Shown: positions 1 through 9,532, counted from the stretch's first letter. The stretch is DNA of 42,150 bases from a bacterium (GCA_021812945.1 JAKAMI010000007.1:1-42150); one strand, 5' to 3'. Notes: generated from the letters alone by a model not told the origin. A program made the numbers and translations.

Positions 1-193
1 ATCGACTGGATCAATATTGATGACACCTTAAATACAACCTCAAGGATGTCAATGGTGAGTAATCCAAACTGTTTCAACCGACGTGGTATTCTGGCTTTGG
101 CCATTTTTGTGTTTCTAATCTAATATGTCTTACTTTTTATTATTAGTATCTAAATTTCATGTTATTATCCCTACCAAAGCTTATGTTTGACCC

Positions 194-229
194 GTCACAC
201 TTATGTCACGAACGTGACATAAGTGTGAC
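194..229. repeat. 36-bp palindrome downstream of hypC
   Basis: GTCACACTTATGTCACG-AA-CGTGACATAAGTGTGAC, 17-bp perfect arms. Confidence 0.97.
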
Positions 230-261
230 TGTTTATGGAGTTAGTTATAAGTCTATTGAGG

Positions 262-501
262 TCAGCAATGGTTGTGGTGGTTGAGGGCATCGTCGTAGAT
301 TTTTTCGTTCTCCTGCGCTTCTTCGGCGGTGATGGAACTGAGGGCTAGGTCGCCGTGGATCAGGACCCAGTCCCCGACTTTGGGATTTTCCAGCATAGCC
401 ACCGTCACTTTTCTGGTTTTTTCATCACTTCGAACCTCCGCCGTGGCGATGCCGGTTTCTTCATCAATCTTCACAATTTTCCCTGGAAGCGCAACACACA
501 T
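262..501 (-). CDS. hypC: HypC/HupF-type hydrogenase maturation chaperone
   Basis: 79 aa starting MCVALPGKI, the HypC N-terminal Cys motif, with the typical small beta-barrel length. Confidence 0.88.
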   Translation of the reverse strand: MCVALPGKIVKIDEETGIATAEVRSDEKTRKVTVAMLENPKVGDWVLIHGDLALSSITAEEAQENEKIYDDALNHHNHC

Positions 502-503
502 AT

Positions 504-962
504 TTATTTTTTCTTTACTTGTTTTTCTCTTTCTTTAGCCTTACCGGGTTCCGTTTTTTTGAAATATAAATAATTACCTGCATGAAAAACTACAGGGCCG
601 AATATCGCAAAGTAAGCTGGTATTGATTTCCCAATATATAAGAGACCAATCCCTCCAATAAATAGTACGATTGTCAACACTAAAGCATAGTGCATACCGA
701 GTCTCTCATTTTTCACATTAGATGTAATTACCTCAGATTCAATCCTTCGTCGATGGGATGACTGATTCTCTGCCATTTTAATAATTCGGTTAGCGGAGCC
801 CGGACATACGTCTTCGTAACCTTTCAGTATTGAGGGGTGTGGAAGTGGTCCGCAAAAGTATTCACTCTTTTCAAGAGAAACAATTTTAGGTCTTCCTTTA
901 ATCACCGAAACAGATTTAGATGGAACTAGTTTCTCTGGGTTCTGATTCTTCCTTGATTCCAT
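504..962 (-). CDS. DUF2335-like predicted membrane protein
   Basis: Motif GPLPHPSILKGYEDVCPGSANRIIKMAENQSSHRRRIE followed by two C-terminal hydrophobic segments. Confidence 0.7.
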   Translation of the reverse strand: MESRKNQNPEKLVPSKSVSVIKGRPKIVSLEKSEYFCGPLPHPSILKGYEDVCPGSANRIIKMAENQSSHRRRIESEVITSNVKNERLGMHYALVLTIVLFIGGIGLLYIGKSIPAYFAIFGPVVFHAGNYLYFKKTEPGKAKEREKQVKKK

Positions 963-1134
963 AATTAATCTCCAAACCCACTATTTTCCAGTCTCTTGCA
1001 ATAGATTCTTCATCTGCGTTTTCTTTGTAGTCGTAGAAATCTAGTTTTCCAGTTATATCAAAAATCCGTGCCGCTCCCTTTAAGCGTGAGGGATTTGATA
1101 AAAGATCTGTTGAACTGATAATTATTTCCGACAT
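916..1134 (-). CDS. Small conserved-looking protein upstream of and overlapping the DUF2335-like gene
   Basis: 72 aa, RLKGAARIFDITGKL...DWKIVGLE; overlaps the next ORF by 47 nt. Confidence 0.5.
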   Translation of the reverse strand: MSEIIISSTDLLSNPSRLKGAARIFDITGKLDFYDYKENADEESIARDWKIVGLEINYGIKEESEPRETSSI

Positions 1135-1204
1135 AGAAACACTCCTTAGAATTTAGCCACAATTTACTTGTAAGTCTTATACTAAAACTTGTCAAGTTTT
1201 GGTA

Positions 1205-2197
1205 TTATTTTCCTCCGACAAACTCCACCATATCGACCAACCGGCAGGAGTAGCCCCATTCGTTGTCGTACCAGGCGATGATCTTAACCAGATCGCCGCC
1301 GATGACTTGGGTTAGTTTGGAGTCGATGATTGAGGAGAATGTATTGGCCTTTAGATCCGTCGAGACCAATTCGTCAGTTGAGTACTGAATAATTCCTTTG
1401 TGGGTAGTTTCGGCTGCTTCTTTAAGTGCAGAGTTAATTTCCTCCACCGTGGTTTTTTGGGATAAGACGGCCGTGATGTCGGACAAAGAAACAACCGGCG
1501 AAGGCACACGGATGGAGAGACCGTCAAATTTTCCTGATAATTCCGGAATGGTTTTTGCTGTGGCGGTGGCGGCACCGGTGGTGGTCGGGACGATATTGAT
1601 GGCCGCTGATCTGGCGCGACGTAGGTCTTTGTGCGGACCGTCAACCAGCACCTGGTCGGCAGTATAGCTATGAACCGTAGTCATCAGGGATTTTTCGACT
1701 CCAAACTTGTCGGTTAGAACCTTCATCACCGGTGCAATACAGTTGGTGGTACAGGAAGCGTTGGAGATAATTTCTTCACCTGTATAGTCTTTTTCGTTAG
1801 CCCCGAAAACAAAAGTTTTAGTCGCCTCGTCTTTAGCCGGAGCGGAGACGATCACTTTTTTAGCACCGGCTTTTAGGTGCGCTTGGCATTTCTCCTGGCC
1901 CAGAAAGTGACCTGTAGACTCAATAACGACATCGATCCCCAGCTCCTCCCAGGGAAGAGCGACGGGATCTTTTTCGGCCAGCACTTTGATCTTTTTGCCG
2001 TCAATAGTGATAGAGATCTGGTCGTTCTCGACCTTTTTGTCGTAAATACCGTAAACCGAATCGTACTTAAGTAAATGCGCCAAAGTTCCGGCATCGGTCA
2101 AGTCGTTGACCGCCACCAGTTCCAGGTCATCTCGATCCAGAATAATCTTGGCTGCTGCCCGGCCTATCCGGCCAAAGCCGTTGATTGCTACTTTCAT
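1205..2197 (-). CDS. gapA: Glyceraldehyde-3-phosphate dehydrogenase, type I
   Basis: MKVAINGFGRIGR, catalytic SNASCTTNC, WYDNEWGYS. Confidence 0.97.
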   Translation of the reverse strand: MKVAINGFGRIGRAAAKIILDRDDLELVAVNDLTDAGTLAHLLKYDSVYGIYDKKVENDQISITIDGKKIKVLAEKDPVALPWEELGIDVVIESTGHFLGQEKCQAHLKAGAKKVIVSAPAKDEATKTFVFGANEKDYTGEEIISNASCTTNCIAPVMKVLTDKFGVEKSLMTTVHSYTADQVLVDGPHKDLRRARSAAINIVPTTTGAATATAKTIPELSGKFDGLSIRVPSPVVSLSDITAVLSQKTTVEEINSALKEAAETTHKGIIQYSTDELVSTDLKANTFSSIIDSKLTQVIGGDLVKIIAWYDNEWGYSCRLVDMVEFVGGK

Positions 2198-2228
2198 ATA
2201 AACCTCCGATAGTTAATAATAGCGGTCA

Positions 2229-2313
2229 TATTGAACTCGTTTCAGCATCCTAAAATATCTTGAGGATCCTGAAACGGGCCTGCCCCGTACCACGGATACG
2301 GGGTTCGGGATGA
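2229..2313. repeat. TTGAACTCGTTTCAGCATCC...GGTTCGGGATGAC repeat, copy 1
   Basis: Shares gaaacgggcctgccccgtaccac-gatacggggttcgggatgac with 6632-6723. Confidence 0.85.
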
Positions 2314-2380
2314 CTGGGATAAAAAATTATTCGTAATTTTGTACTTTTGTGCCGTTATTTGTACTTTCGCGTAGGGGGTG

Positions 2381-3514
2381 TTAGCCTACGTACCCTCTGG
2401 GCAAATCCTTCGACAAACCGGTCAGGATTTCGTGAGGATTGGTGTTTATCAGTTCGGCAATATCGTTTGCACTAATCTTATCATCGCCGGAGCGACCGAT
2501 CAAGACGACCTCATCGCCCTCTCGACATTCAATCTCGGTTACATCGATAACGGTAGCGTTCATACAGATCCGCCCGATGATTTTAGCCCGCTTGCCTTTG
2601 ACCAAAACCTCGCCGATATTTGATAGAGCCCTCGGGATTCCATCGGCATAACCGATAGGGATAACCGCAATTTGCATATCCTCTTTGGCAGTAAAAGTTC
2701 GTTTGTACGAAACAGAGTCCCCAATCGAGATGTTTTTTAGCTGGGCGATTTTGGTACTCAGGCTTAAAACCGGTTCAATTTTGATGATTTGGCTGGTCAG
2801 GCTCAGCGGCGGCTTCAAATCATCCTCGGCAGTTTTATAATCATAGTAGCCGTAAAGACCTATACCGATTCGCACCGCGTCGAACTGCGCCTCCGGGTAA
2901 CGAAGCGTTCCCTCCGTTGCCGCCAGATGGATTTCTGGAATCGTAATATTCCGGCTTCTCAGCCCAGAAATAACTTTATTCAGACTATCAATCTGCGCTT
3001 GAGTAAATTTCTTGTCCGAGGCATCGGCAAGGTGCGAATGTAGGCCGCGAATTTTAATTCGTGAAAGATTAAGAATCTGCGAGTAAGTTTTGATAAGTTC
3101 TTCGGCGCTAAACCCATATCGATTCATACCGGTATCCAGCTTGATGTCGATATGGGCGTCTTGGCCTGATTCTTCTGCAATGGATGATATTTTTTGGGCC
3201 AGTTTTAAGCTAAAAACGGTGATGATAATTTCTTTTTTGATAACTTTTTTAATATTTTCTTCGTCGATAGATCCTAACATTAATATTGATGATTTAATAC
3301 CGGCTTCGCGAAGTAGAAACGCCTCCTCCGCGGAAAAAACCGCCAGACTATCGGCGCCATTTTTTAGCGCGTGTTGGGCTATCTCGATAATCCCATGTCC
3401 GTAGGCGTTGGCTTTGACTACGGCAACAAACTCGACTCCTTCTTTGAGTCGGGATTTGATCACCTTTATGTTGTTGGCCACCGTTTTTAAGTTGATGGTG
3501 ATTTTATTGACCAT
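2381..3514 (-). CDS. alr: Alanine racemase
   Basis: PLP motif AVVKANAYGHG, KLDTGMNRYG, RICMNATVIDVT. Confidence 0.95.
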   Translation of the reverse strand: MVNKITINLKTVANNIKVIKSRLKEGVEFVAVVKANAYGHGIIEIAQHALKNGADSLAVFSAEEAFLLREAGIKSSILMLGSIDEENIKKVIKKEIIITVFSLKLAQKISSIAEESGQDAHIDIKLDTGMNRYGFSAEELIKTYSQILNLSRIKIRGLHSHLADASDKKFTQAQIDSLNKVISGLRSRNITIPEIHLAATEGTLRYPEAQFDAVRIGIGLYGYYDYKTAEDDLKPPLSLTSQIIKIEPVLSLSTKIAQLKNISIGDSVSYKRTFTAKEDMQIAVIPIGYADGIPRALSNIGEVLVKGKRAKIIGRICMNATVIDVTEIECREGDEVVLIGRSGDDKISANDIAELINTNPHEILTGLSKDLPRGYVG

Positions 3515-3541
3515 ATTCTCTGGTTGTCATTTTACGCAAGT

Positions 3542-3579
3542 GATGACAGTCTTCAAGAACATTTGCGAAGACTGTCATC
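3542..3579. repeat. TGACAGTCTTT hairpin family copy
   Basis: GATGACAGTCTTC / GAAGACTGTCATC perfect 13-bp arms. Confidence 0.9.
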
Positions 3580-3646
3580 TAAGACGATCCGGATTAGTGA
3601 CCGCTTTCAGATTTATTCTGATTTGGTTAGTCACAACAACGTATGG

Positions 3647-3750
3647 CGACCTCCACTGATCAATCCCACTGATCGGAACAGGATCCCTTCTTCTTGCTGA
3701 CGGGTAGGATTGGATTATCTGTGGAGTTGATTAGTGGAGGTTACCGTTCC
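3647..3750. repeat. Inverted-repeat element GGCGACCTCCACTGATCAA...TTGATTAGTGGAGGTTACC
   Basis: Imperfect terminal inverted repeat, related to 18097-18170. Confidence 0.75.
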
Positions 3751-3753
3751 TAA

Positions 3754-4497
3754 TTAGGCAAAACTTTTGCTCTTAACCGCATTTTCGCAAATCTTGATGA
3801 ATTCTTTGGCCTTCAGAGACGCTCCTCCGACCAAAGCGCCGTCGATCTCAGCGCGTCTGGTGAATCCGGCAATATTTTCCGCGTCAACACTGCCTCCGTA
3901 TAAAACAGGAGTTTTGAGTCCCACCACTTCTCGAATCAGGGTAATGGCCTTGGCAGCATATTCCGGCGTAGCAGCACGGCCGGTACCGATAGCCCAAACC
4001 GGTTCATAGGAGACGACCAATTTGGCATAATCTGATTTATCTACCCCCTTCAAATCTCGTTTCAGTTCCTTGGCCGCATCCTTGTAGGACTCTGCGGTTT
4101 TTTTCTTTTCTCCGACACAGATAATCGGTATTATTTTATTTCTAATGGCCGCTTTTGTTTTGTCGCTGACGTCCTCGCTATCTTCTCCAAAATACTCGCG
4201 CCTTTCCGAATGACCGATGATGGTATAACGACAAATTTTCTTGATCATCGCTCCGGAGATCTCCCCAGTGAAAGCGCCTTTATCTTCGTGATAGATATTT
4301 TGAGACCCCAGACTGATATGTTTTAGATTCTTCCCGATAATCTCCGAAAGTGGAAAAAGAAAAAGTGACGGTGGACATATAACCATTTCCAGTCCGGATA
4401 AATTGGCCACACCATTTTTTACCATAGTCGTCAAAACCTCGGCGTCGGCCAAATCTCCATTCATTTTCCAGTTTCCGGCAATGATCAATCTTCTCAT
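3754..4497 (-). CDS. tpiA: Triosephosphate isomerase
   Basis: MRRLIIAGNWKMNG, IGHSERR, SYEPVWAIGTG, YGGSV. Start placed at the internal Met, sharing ATGA with the yvcK stop. Confidence 0.96.
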   Translation of the reverse strand: MRRLIIAGNWKMNGDLADAEVLTTMVKNGVANLSGLEMVICPPSLFLFPLSEIIGKNLKHISLGSQNIYHEDKGAFTGEISGAMIKKICRYTIIGHSERREYFGEDSEDVSDKTKAAIRNKIIPIICVGEKKKTAESYKDAAKELKRDLKGVDKSDYAKLVVSYEPVWAIGTGRAATPEYAAKAITLIREVVGLKTPVLYGGSVDAENIAGFTRRAEIDGALVGGASLKAKEFIKICENAVKSKSFA

Positions 4498-5576
4498 TTT
4501 TCCTCCCTTTCCGTTTCTTGCTGGCACTTTTTGTCATAACAATTCATAATCGCTTTGGCCAGTTTTTTATTGTCGTGATAAAGCGGGTTTTTAGAATCGA
4601 TAAGATCAAAATGTCTCACCCTCATCCCGAATATTTTATCCGCCGGCAAAGTAATGTTGTTTACCTCTCCCAACTTATGGACGTTTGTGGATCGTTTAAC
4701 TATACGGTCGTTGACCAGAACCAGGTCGAGTTTCGATTCCAAGTAATCCAGCAAAATTTTAATGTGATCCTCGGCTGTTAAGTTTTCTGTCTCGCCACGT
4801 TCGGTCGAAACATTGCAGACAAAAACCTTGAGAGCCTTACCGTTATTTTTTATGGCCTCGCGAATGCCGCTTATCAGAATGTTTGGAACAATGCTGGTAA
4901 AAAGACTGCCCGGACCGATGACGATGATATTGGCTTTTTCGATGGCTAGAACAGCTTTTTCGTATGCTTTGGCACTTTTGCTTAAAGACAGTTTCTTAAC
5001 CGGTTGATTCACTTCGCTGATTTCAGATTCGCCGGTGATTTTTTTACCGTTTGCAAACTCGCAAACTAAGTCAACTTTATCTAGCGTGGACGGATAGACC
5101 TTGCCAACAATGTCCAAAAGATTACCCGATTCTTCGATGGCTTTTTCAAACGAGCCGAAGTATTGAGTCAAGGCCGCCAGCCAGATGTTACCGAAAGAGT
5201 GGCCGTTTAGGTCGCCATCGGTATTACTCTTAAAGCGATACTCAAATATCTCCCTGAGAGTCCCGTTGCGCCGTGACAAGGCCGCTAAACATTGCCTTAT
5301 ATCTCCGGGCGGTAAAATATCAAACTCTCGACGGATTCGCCCGCTGGAGGTTCCGCTGTCGGTAACGGTAACAATAGCCGTCAGATTCTGGGTGTAATAT
5401 TTTAAACCCTCCAAGAGGTTAGAAAGACCCGACCCCCCGCCTATCGCGACAATGTTTACCTGCTCGTAATACTTCGGATCGGAAGGATCATACTTTATCC
5501 CCCGCCACCATCTCTTAGCAAACTTTTTGACTTTGTTGATCATATCTTTGGCGTTATAAGTTGAGAAGCCAAACAA
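4494..5576 (-). CDS. yvcK: YvcK/CofD-family gluconeogenesis factor-like protein
   Basis: NIVAIGGGSGLSNLLEGLK, VTVTDSGTSSGRIRREF, LPPGDIRQCLAALS. Confidence 0.9.
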   Translation of the reverse strand: MFGFSTYNAKDMINKVKKFAKRWWRGIKYDPSDPKYYEQVNIVAIGGGSGLSNLLEGLKYYTQNLTAIVTVTDSGTSSGRIRREFDILPPGDIRQCLAALSRRNGTLREIFEYRFKSNTDGDLNGHSFGNIWLAALTQYFGSFEKAIEESGNLLDIVGKVYPSTLDKVDLVCEFANGKKITGESEISEVNQPVKKLSLSKSAKAYEKAVLAIEKANIIVIGPGSLFTSIVPNILISGIREAIKNNGKALKVFVCNVSTERGETENLTAEDHIKILLDYLESKLDLVLVNDRIVKRSTNVHKLGEVNNITLPADKIFGMRVRHFDLIDSKNPLYHDNKKLAKAIMNCYDKKCQQETEREEK

Positions 5577-5629
5577 TTAAATCTAGTCTGTAGCGTTTTT
5601 ATCCAAGATATGTCATCCTGAGCTAATAT

Positions 5630-5701
5630 CTGTCATCCTGAGCTTGCGAAGGATCTATTCTATAGATAGAGATTCTTCGCTTTGAGGCTTAAGAATGACA
5701 G
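5630..5701. repeat. GTCATCCTGAGC...GAATGAC hairpin family copy
   Basis: ctgtcatcctgagcttgcgaaggatct / agattcttcgctttgaggcttaagaatgacag. Confidence 0.8.
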
Positions 5702-5757
5702 AATGAAGTGTGTTTCGCTACAAACTAAGACCCTAACTCTTTTTACTTCTTAACCTT

Positions 5758-7107
5758 TCAACGTCTTAACTTCTTAACTTGTAGTACATGAAAATATCCT
5801 TGGGCAAAGCGATGAGCTTCATCTCGCAAATGCTTTATCAGCCTAACTAGATTGTCGTCCTTTTTGAGACTTTTTGCAAGTTCCGGATCCTCGTAAATAA
5901 ATTCATCTTTCTTGCGATCTCGTCCTTTGGCGATAGATAACAGCCGCGTAGGGATGTTTAATTTATATAAAATATTTTTAGCGACCCGATACTGCCCAAG
6001 TCCACCGTCAATAACGATGAGATCCGGTTTCGGCCAGTTATTTTTGAATCGTCTGGCTAATATTTCGCCGATCATCGCTACATCGTTAGCCCCAAAGACT
6101 GTTTTGATTTTGAATTTTCGATACTCGTTCTTATTTATCTCTCCGTTCTCGGCCACGACCATACTTCCGACTGACAATTGCCCGCTGATGTTGGCAATGT
6201 CGTAAGCTTCAATTCTCTTAATATTCAAGGACTCCGAATTATAATCGGAGAAAATCGCCGCGGCTTGATTTAGGTGTTTCAAAGCCTCGATCTTGTCTCG
6301 AAGATCGGCCGCTTTTTCATAATTTTGACTCTTAGCCTGACCCGCCATTTCACTTTCAAAAGTTTTGATTAACTGTTTTTTCTTGCCCCGCAGAAACATT
6401 TTCAAATATCCGATCTCTTTCAAGTAATCTTGCCTGATAAATGTGTCGGCGCAGGGGGCCTGGCAAGTTTTAATCATACCGTATAGACAAGGCTGACCCT
6501 TTTTGACATAACTTCGATATTTATTTGTGGAGCAATCGGCAAACCGGAATATTTTGCGTAAAATATTAAAAGCTTTTTTAAGCGAATAGCCGGAAGTATA
6601 CGGCCCAAAGAATTTACCTTTTACAATCTTTTTGTCATGCTGAACTTGTTTCAGCATCTCTTTTTTTTGATGGGATCCCGAAACGGGCCTGCCCCGCACC
6701 ACGATACGGGGTTCGGGATGACGACCATGAATCTCTTCCAAATAATCTTTATATCGCACAAATAAAATTTTGGGAATCTCTTCTTTGGTAATCTTGACCA
6801 TCAAAAAACTTTTATCGTCTCGAAGCTTGATATTGTACTTTGGCATTAGCTTATTAATAAGATCCGACTCCAGAATCAAGGCATCGATTTCCGATTCGGT
6901 TTCCAAAATCTCTATGCGATCAATCTGCTTTACCATCTGCCCGATCATCGGCCGTCCGTCACCGCCTTCGCGAAAGTATGATGATATACGATTTTTTAAT
7001 ACTCTGGCTTTACCCGCATAAAGCAAATCCCCCCTTTTATCAAAAAATTGATAAACTCCGGGGGTATATGGCAATTTTTTTAATTGGTTTAAACGAAATA
7101 CCATCAA
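5758..7107 (-). CDS. uvrC: Excinuclease ABC subunit C, C-terminally short
   Basis: GIY-YIG N-terminus (PYTPGVYQFFDKRGDLLYAGKA), UVR-like segment, DLIVIDGGLGQ, LRDEAHRFA; ends right after RDEAHRFA. Confidence 0.92.
   Translation of the reverse strand: MMVFRLNQLKKLPYTPGVYQFFDKRGDLLYAGKARVLKNRISSYFREGGDGRPMIGQMVKQIDRIEILETESEIDALILESDLINKLMPKYNIKLRDDKSFLMVKITKEEIPKILFVRYKDYLEEIHGRHPEPRIVVRGRPVSGSHQKKEMLKQVQHDKKIVKGKFFGPYTSGYSLKKAFNILRKIFRFADCSTNKYRSYVKKGQPCLYGMIKTCQAPCADTFIRQDYLKEIGYLKMFLRGKKKQLIKTFESEMAGQAKSQNYEKAADLRDKIEALKHLNQAAAIFSDYNSESLNIKRIEAYDIANISGQLSVGSMVVAENGEINKNEYRKFKIKTVFGANDVAMIGEILARRFKNNWPKPDLIVIDGGLGQYRVAKNILYKLNIPTRLLSIAKGRDRKKDEFIYEDPELAKSLKKDDNLVRLIKHLRDEAHRFAQGYFHVLQVKKLRR
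6632..6724. repeat. GTCATGCTGAAC...GGTTCGGGATGACGA repeat, in frame inside uvrC
   Basis: Encodes RHPEPRIVVRGRPVSGSHQKKEMLKQVQHDK within UvrC; matches copies at 2229 and 35083. Confidence 0.88.
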
Positions 7108-7160
7108 TGCCTTCGAAATATTAATACTTGAAGTATGGTATCATGGAACGATTAAAATGA

Positions 7161-8372
7161 CTAGTCGATCCGAACGAGAACTTTGTCCAGCGGGACAATG
7201 GTTGTTCGACCTTTTTGGTGGTCGATGACTTCCGCGCCGCCAGCGGAGAGAGATTTATCTGAAATGATAATTCTAACCGGAGAGCCAATCAGATCCGCTT
7301 CGGCGAATTTTTCTCCGGCGGAAATATCGTCCCTGTCGTCGTAGAGAATATTTTGCTTATCATTATATGCAGTCTCGTAAAGCTCATTTGCCTCGACATT
7401 TCGACCAAGTGAGATTAACTGAACCTTGAAAGGTGCGACCTCTTCCGGCCAGACGATTTTACCCTCGCCAGCCGTCACCTCAACAATAGTCGCCATGAGG
7501 CGGCTGATGCCAATGCCGTAACAGCCCATTTCCACCTCTTTTGTTTCCCCTTTTTGATTGGCAACCTTAAGCTCAAACGGTTTGGAATATTTGGTTCTTA
7601 ACTTGAAAATGTTGCCGACCTCAATGGCGCTTTTCTCAATTAGATCAGCGCTTTTACAGTTCGGGCAATAGTTATGCTCGTCGATTATCTCTTTATTGAC
7701 TGCAACATTGCACTTTTCACAAAGATAGATGGTGTCTTCTCCGTTTTCAGATAAAGTTTGAAACTCGTGAGAATATTTGGAAAAAGTTCCGCCTGAAGCA
7801 AAAGTTAAAATGGTTTTTTCGCCAATCCCAGCTCTAGAGAATATTTTAGCGTAAACTCTCGACATTTTCTCATAGTAATCATCCAGATCAGACTCATTGA
7901 TATGAAAGGAATACAAATCTTTCATCATAAACTCCCGGCCTCGCAGAAGTCCTGATTTAGCCCGTTTTTCATTACGAAATTTGTCCTGTATTTGATAAAG
8001 ATAAAGAGGTAGGTCATTGTATGACGAGATCATACTCTTTACTAAAGGCACAATAATTTCTTCGTGTGTCGGATTTAAGACTATTTGTTTCTCGTCAACA
8101 GTGTCCATCTTGTAAAGGATATCCAAATCTTCATATCGTCCGGATTTTTGCCAATTTTCCTTGGGCCCCAAAACCGGCAAGAATAGTTCCTGGCCCCCAA
8201 TCCCATCCATCTCTTCGCGGATAATGTCTTCCAGATTTCTCATAACCCTCAGGCCCAGCGGTAGAAAACTGTAAACCCCGGCCATCAGTTTATTGATATA
8301 ACCGCCGCGTTCTAAAAACCTGGCGTTCTTGCTGTCTGCATCTTTTGGCGCTTCTCGAAAAGTTTTGAGTGC
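7161..8372 (-). CDS. proS: Proline--tRNA ligase without the large INS domain
   Basis: Class II motifs (DKFRNEKRAKSGLLRGREFMMKDLYSF, YGIGISR), short Cys4 insertion CEKC...CPNC; start may be at MKRSQFALKTF (upstream Met at 8420). Confidence 0.92.
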   Translation of the reverse strand, partial: ALKTFREAPKDADSKNARFLERGGYINKLMAGVYSFLPLGLRVMRNLEDIIREEMDGIGGQELFLPVLGPKENWQKSGRYEDLDILYKMDTVDEKQIVLNPTHEEIIVPLVKSMISSYNDLPLYLYQIQDKFRNEKRAKSGLLRGREFMMKDLYSFHINESDLDDYYEKMSRVYAKIFSRAGIGEKTILTFASGGTFSKYSHEFQTLSENGEDTIYLCEKCNVAVNKEIIDEHNYCPNCKSADLIEKSAIEVGNIFKLRTKYSKPFELKVANQKGETKEVEMGCYGIGISRLMATIVEVTAGEGKIVWPEEVAPFKVQLISLGRNVEANELYETAYNDKQNILYDDRDDISAGEKFAEADLIGSPVRIIISDKSLSAGGAEVIDHQKGRTTIVPLDKVLVRID

Positions 8373-8449
8373 AAATTGTGATCTTTTCATTTTAAGGTCT
8401 CCCGCCATCCGGGGAGTCAAAGCCCACCCCGGAGGTGTTTATCGCATGA

Positions 8450-9532
8450 TTAAAAGAATTTGCTGATATCTTTGAACGTGATCAATACCAACAAAGCAAT
8501 AAGTAGAATAAACCCGACTAAGTGGATATAGTTTTCGATATGTTCTTTGATAAAATATCTGCCCATAATCCGACGCAAAATTATGAAGAGAATTTTTCCT
8601 CCGTCCAATGCAGGAAGGGGTAAAATATTGATGAGCGCCAGATTGACCGAAAGAATCGCCACAAACTGGAGTACCGCCATAACACCAAGTTTGACTGCGA
8701 TTCCCGTATACATATATATAGCCACCGGACCACCAACGTCCTGGCTAACCTGACCCTTAACAAATATATTCCTGAGGAGGCCGCCGATAAAGTCAAATGT
8801 CAACTTGAATATCTTACCCGTTTCGACCAGAGCTACCCATGGAGCTCGATAAACCGGTACTCGGACTATGGAATTGTCAACTGCTGCGACCCCTAAGGGC
8901 TGTGTCTGATCGGAAGACAAAACGGTGGTGGCAGTCATCTCCTGCCCCCCTCTGGTAAAACCGACAGTGATTCGCTGACCTTTATGATTGGTGGTAAAAG
9001 CAGTTAGATCAGTTCCCTGACCTATACTAACTTTTTGTCCGGTTTGATCCGCAATATAATTTATCTGGTCTTCTGCTCTAAGCCCGATCTTGGCCGCCGG
9101 AGAATCGGCTTTGACATCGGCGACTATTACCGAAGTCTTGATAACGGTTCCTCCGACCGATTGGGCGCTGGAGAGTATCGGCGCCATACCGACCGAAAAA
9201 CCGATGGCCAGAAGAAACCAAGCCAGAATCATATTCATCACCACACCTGCTACCACCACCGCGACTTTCTTTAAGGGCGGTTGGATAGAGTATGACCTTG
9301 GCTTTTCGACACTCTCATCCTCGCCCAGCATTTTGACATAGCCGCCCAGAGGCAAAGCGTTGATTTTATAAACCGTATCGCCTTTTTTCTTTTTCCAGAT
9401 GGTCGGGGGGAAACCGAAAGCAAACTCTTCCACTTTAATGCCTGAAAGTTTGGCCACAATAAAATGCCCAAACTCGTGGGCAATAATCAAGAGACCGAGT
9501 ATAAGAATAAAGACGATAATGGTTAAGATCAT
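8450..9532 (-). CDS. rseP: RIP metalloprotease RseP (site-2 protease)
   Basis: HEFGH, PDZ segment, NLALINILPLPALDGG. The longer ORF start at 9607 reads through a repeat, so the Met at 9532 is preferred. Confidence 0.93.
   Translation of the reverse strand: MILTIIVFILILGLLIIAHEFGHFIVAKLSGIKVEEFAFGFPPTIWKKKKGDTVYKINALPLGGYVKMLGEDESVEKPRSYSIQPPLKKVAVVVAGVVMNMILAWFLLAIGFSVGMAPILSSAQSVGGTVIKTSVIVADVKADSPAAKIGLRAEDQINYIADQTGQKVSIGQGTDLTAFTTNHKGQRITVGFTRGGQEMTATTVLSSDQTQPLGVAAVDNSIVRVPVYRAPWVALVETGKIFKLTFDFIGGLLRNIFVKGQVSQDVGGPVAIYMYTGIAVKLGVMAVLQFVAILSVNLALINILPLPALDGGKILFIILRRIMGRYFIKEHIENYIHLVGFILLIALLVLITFKDISKFF

Noticed and set aside
8547-9341. Plus-strand ORFs antisense to rseP, and similar shadow ORFs elsewhere (e.g. 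22679-23005, 31880-32350, 40471-40779)
   Set aside because: Antisense to strongly recognised conserved genes; composition mirrors the sense codon pattern.
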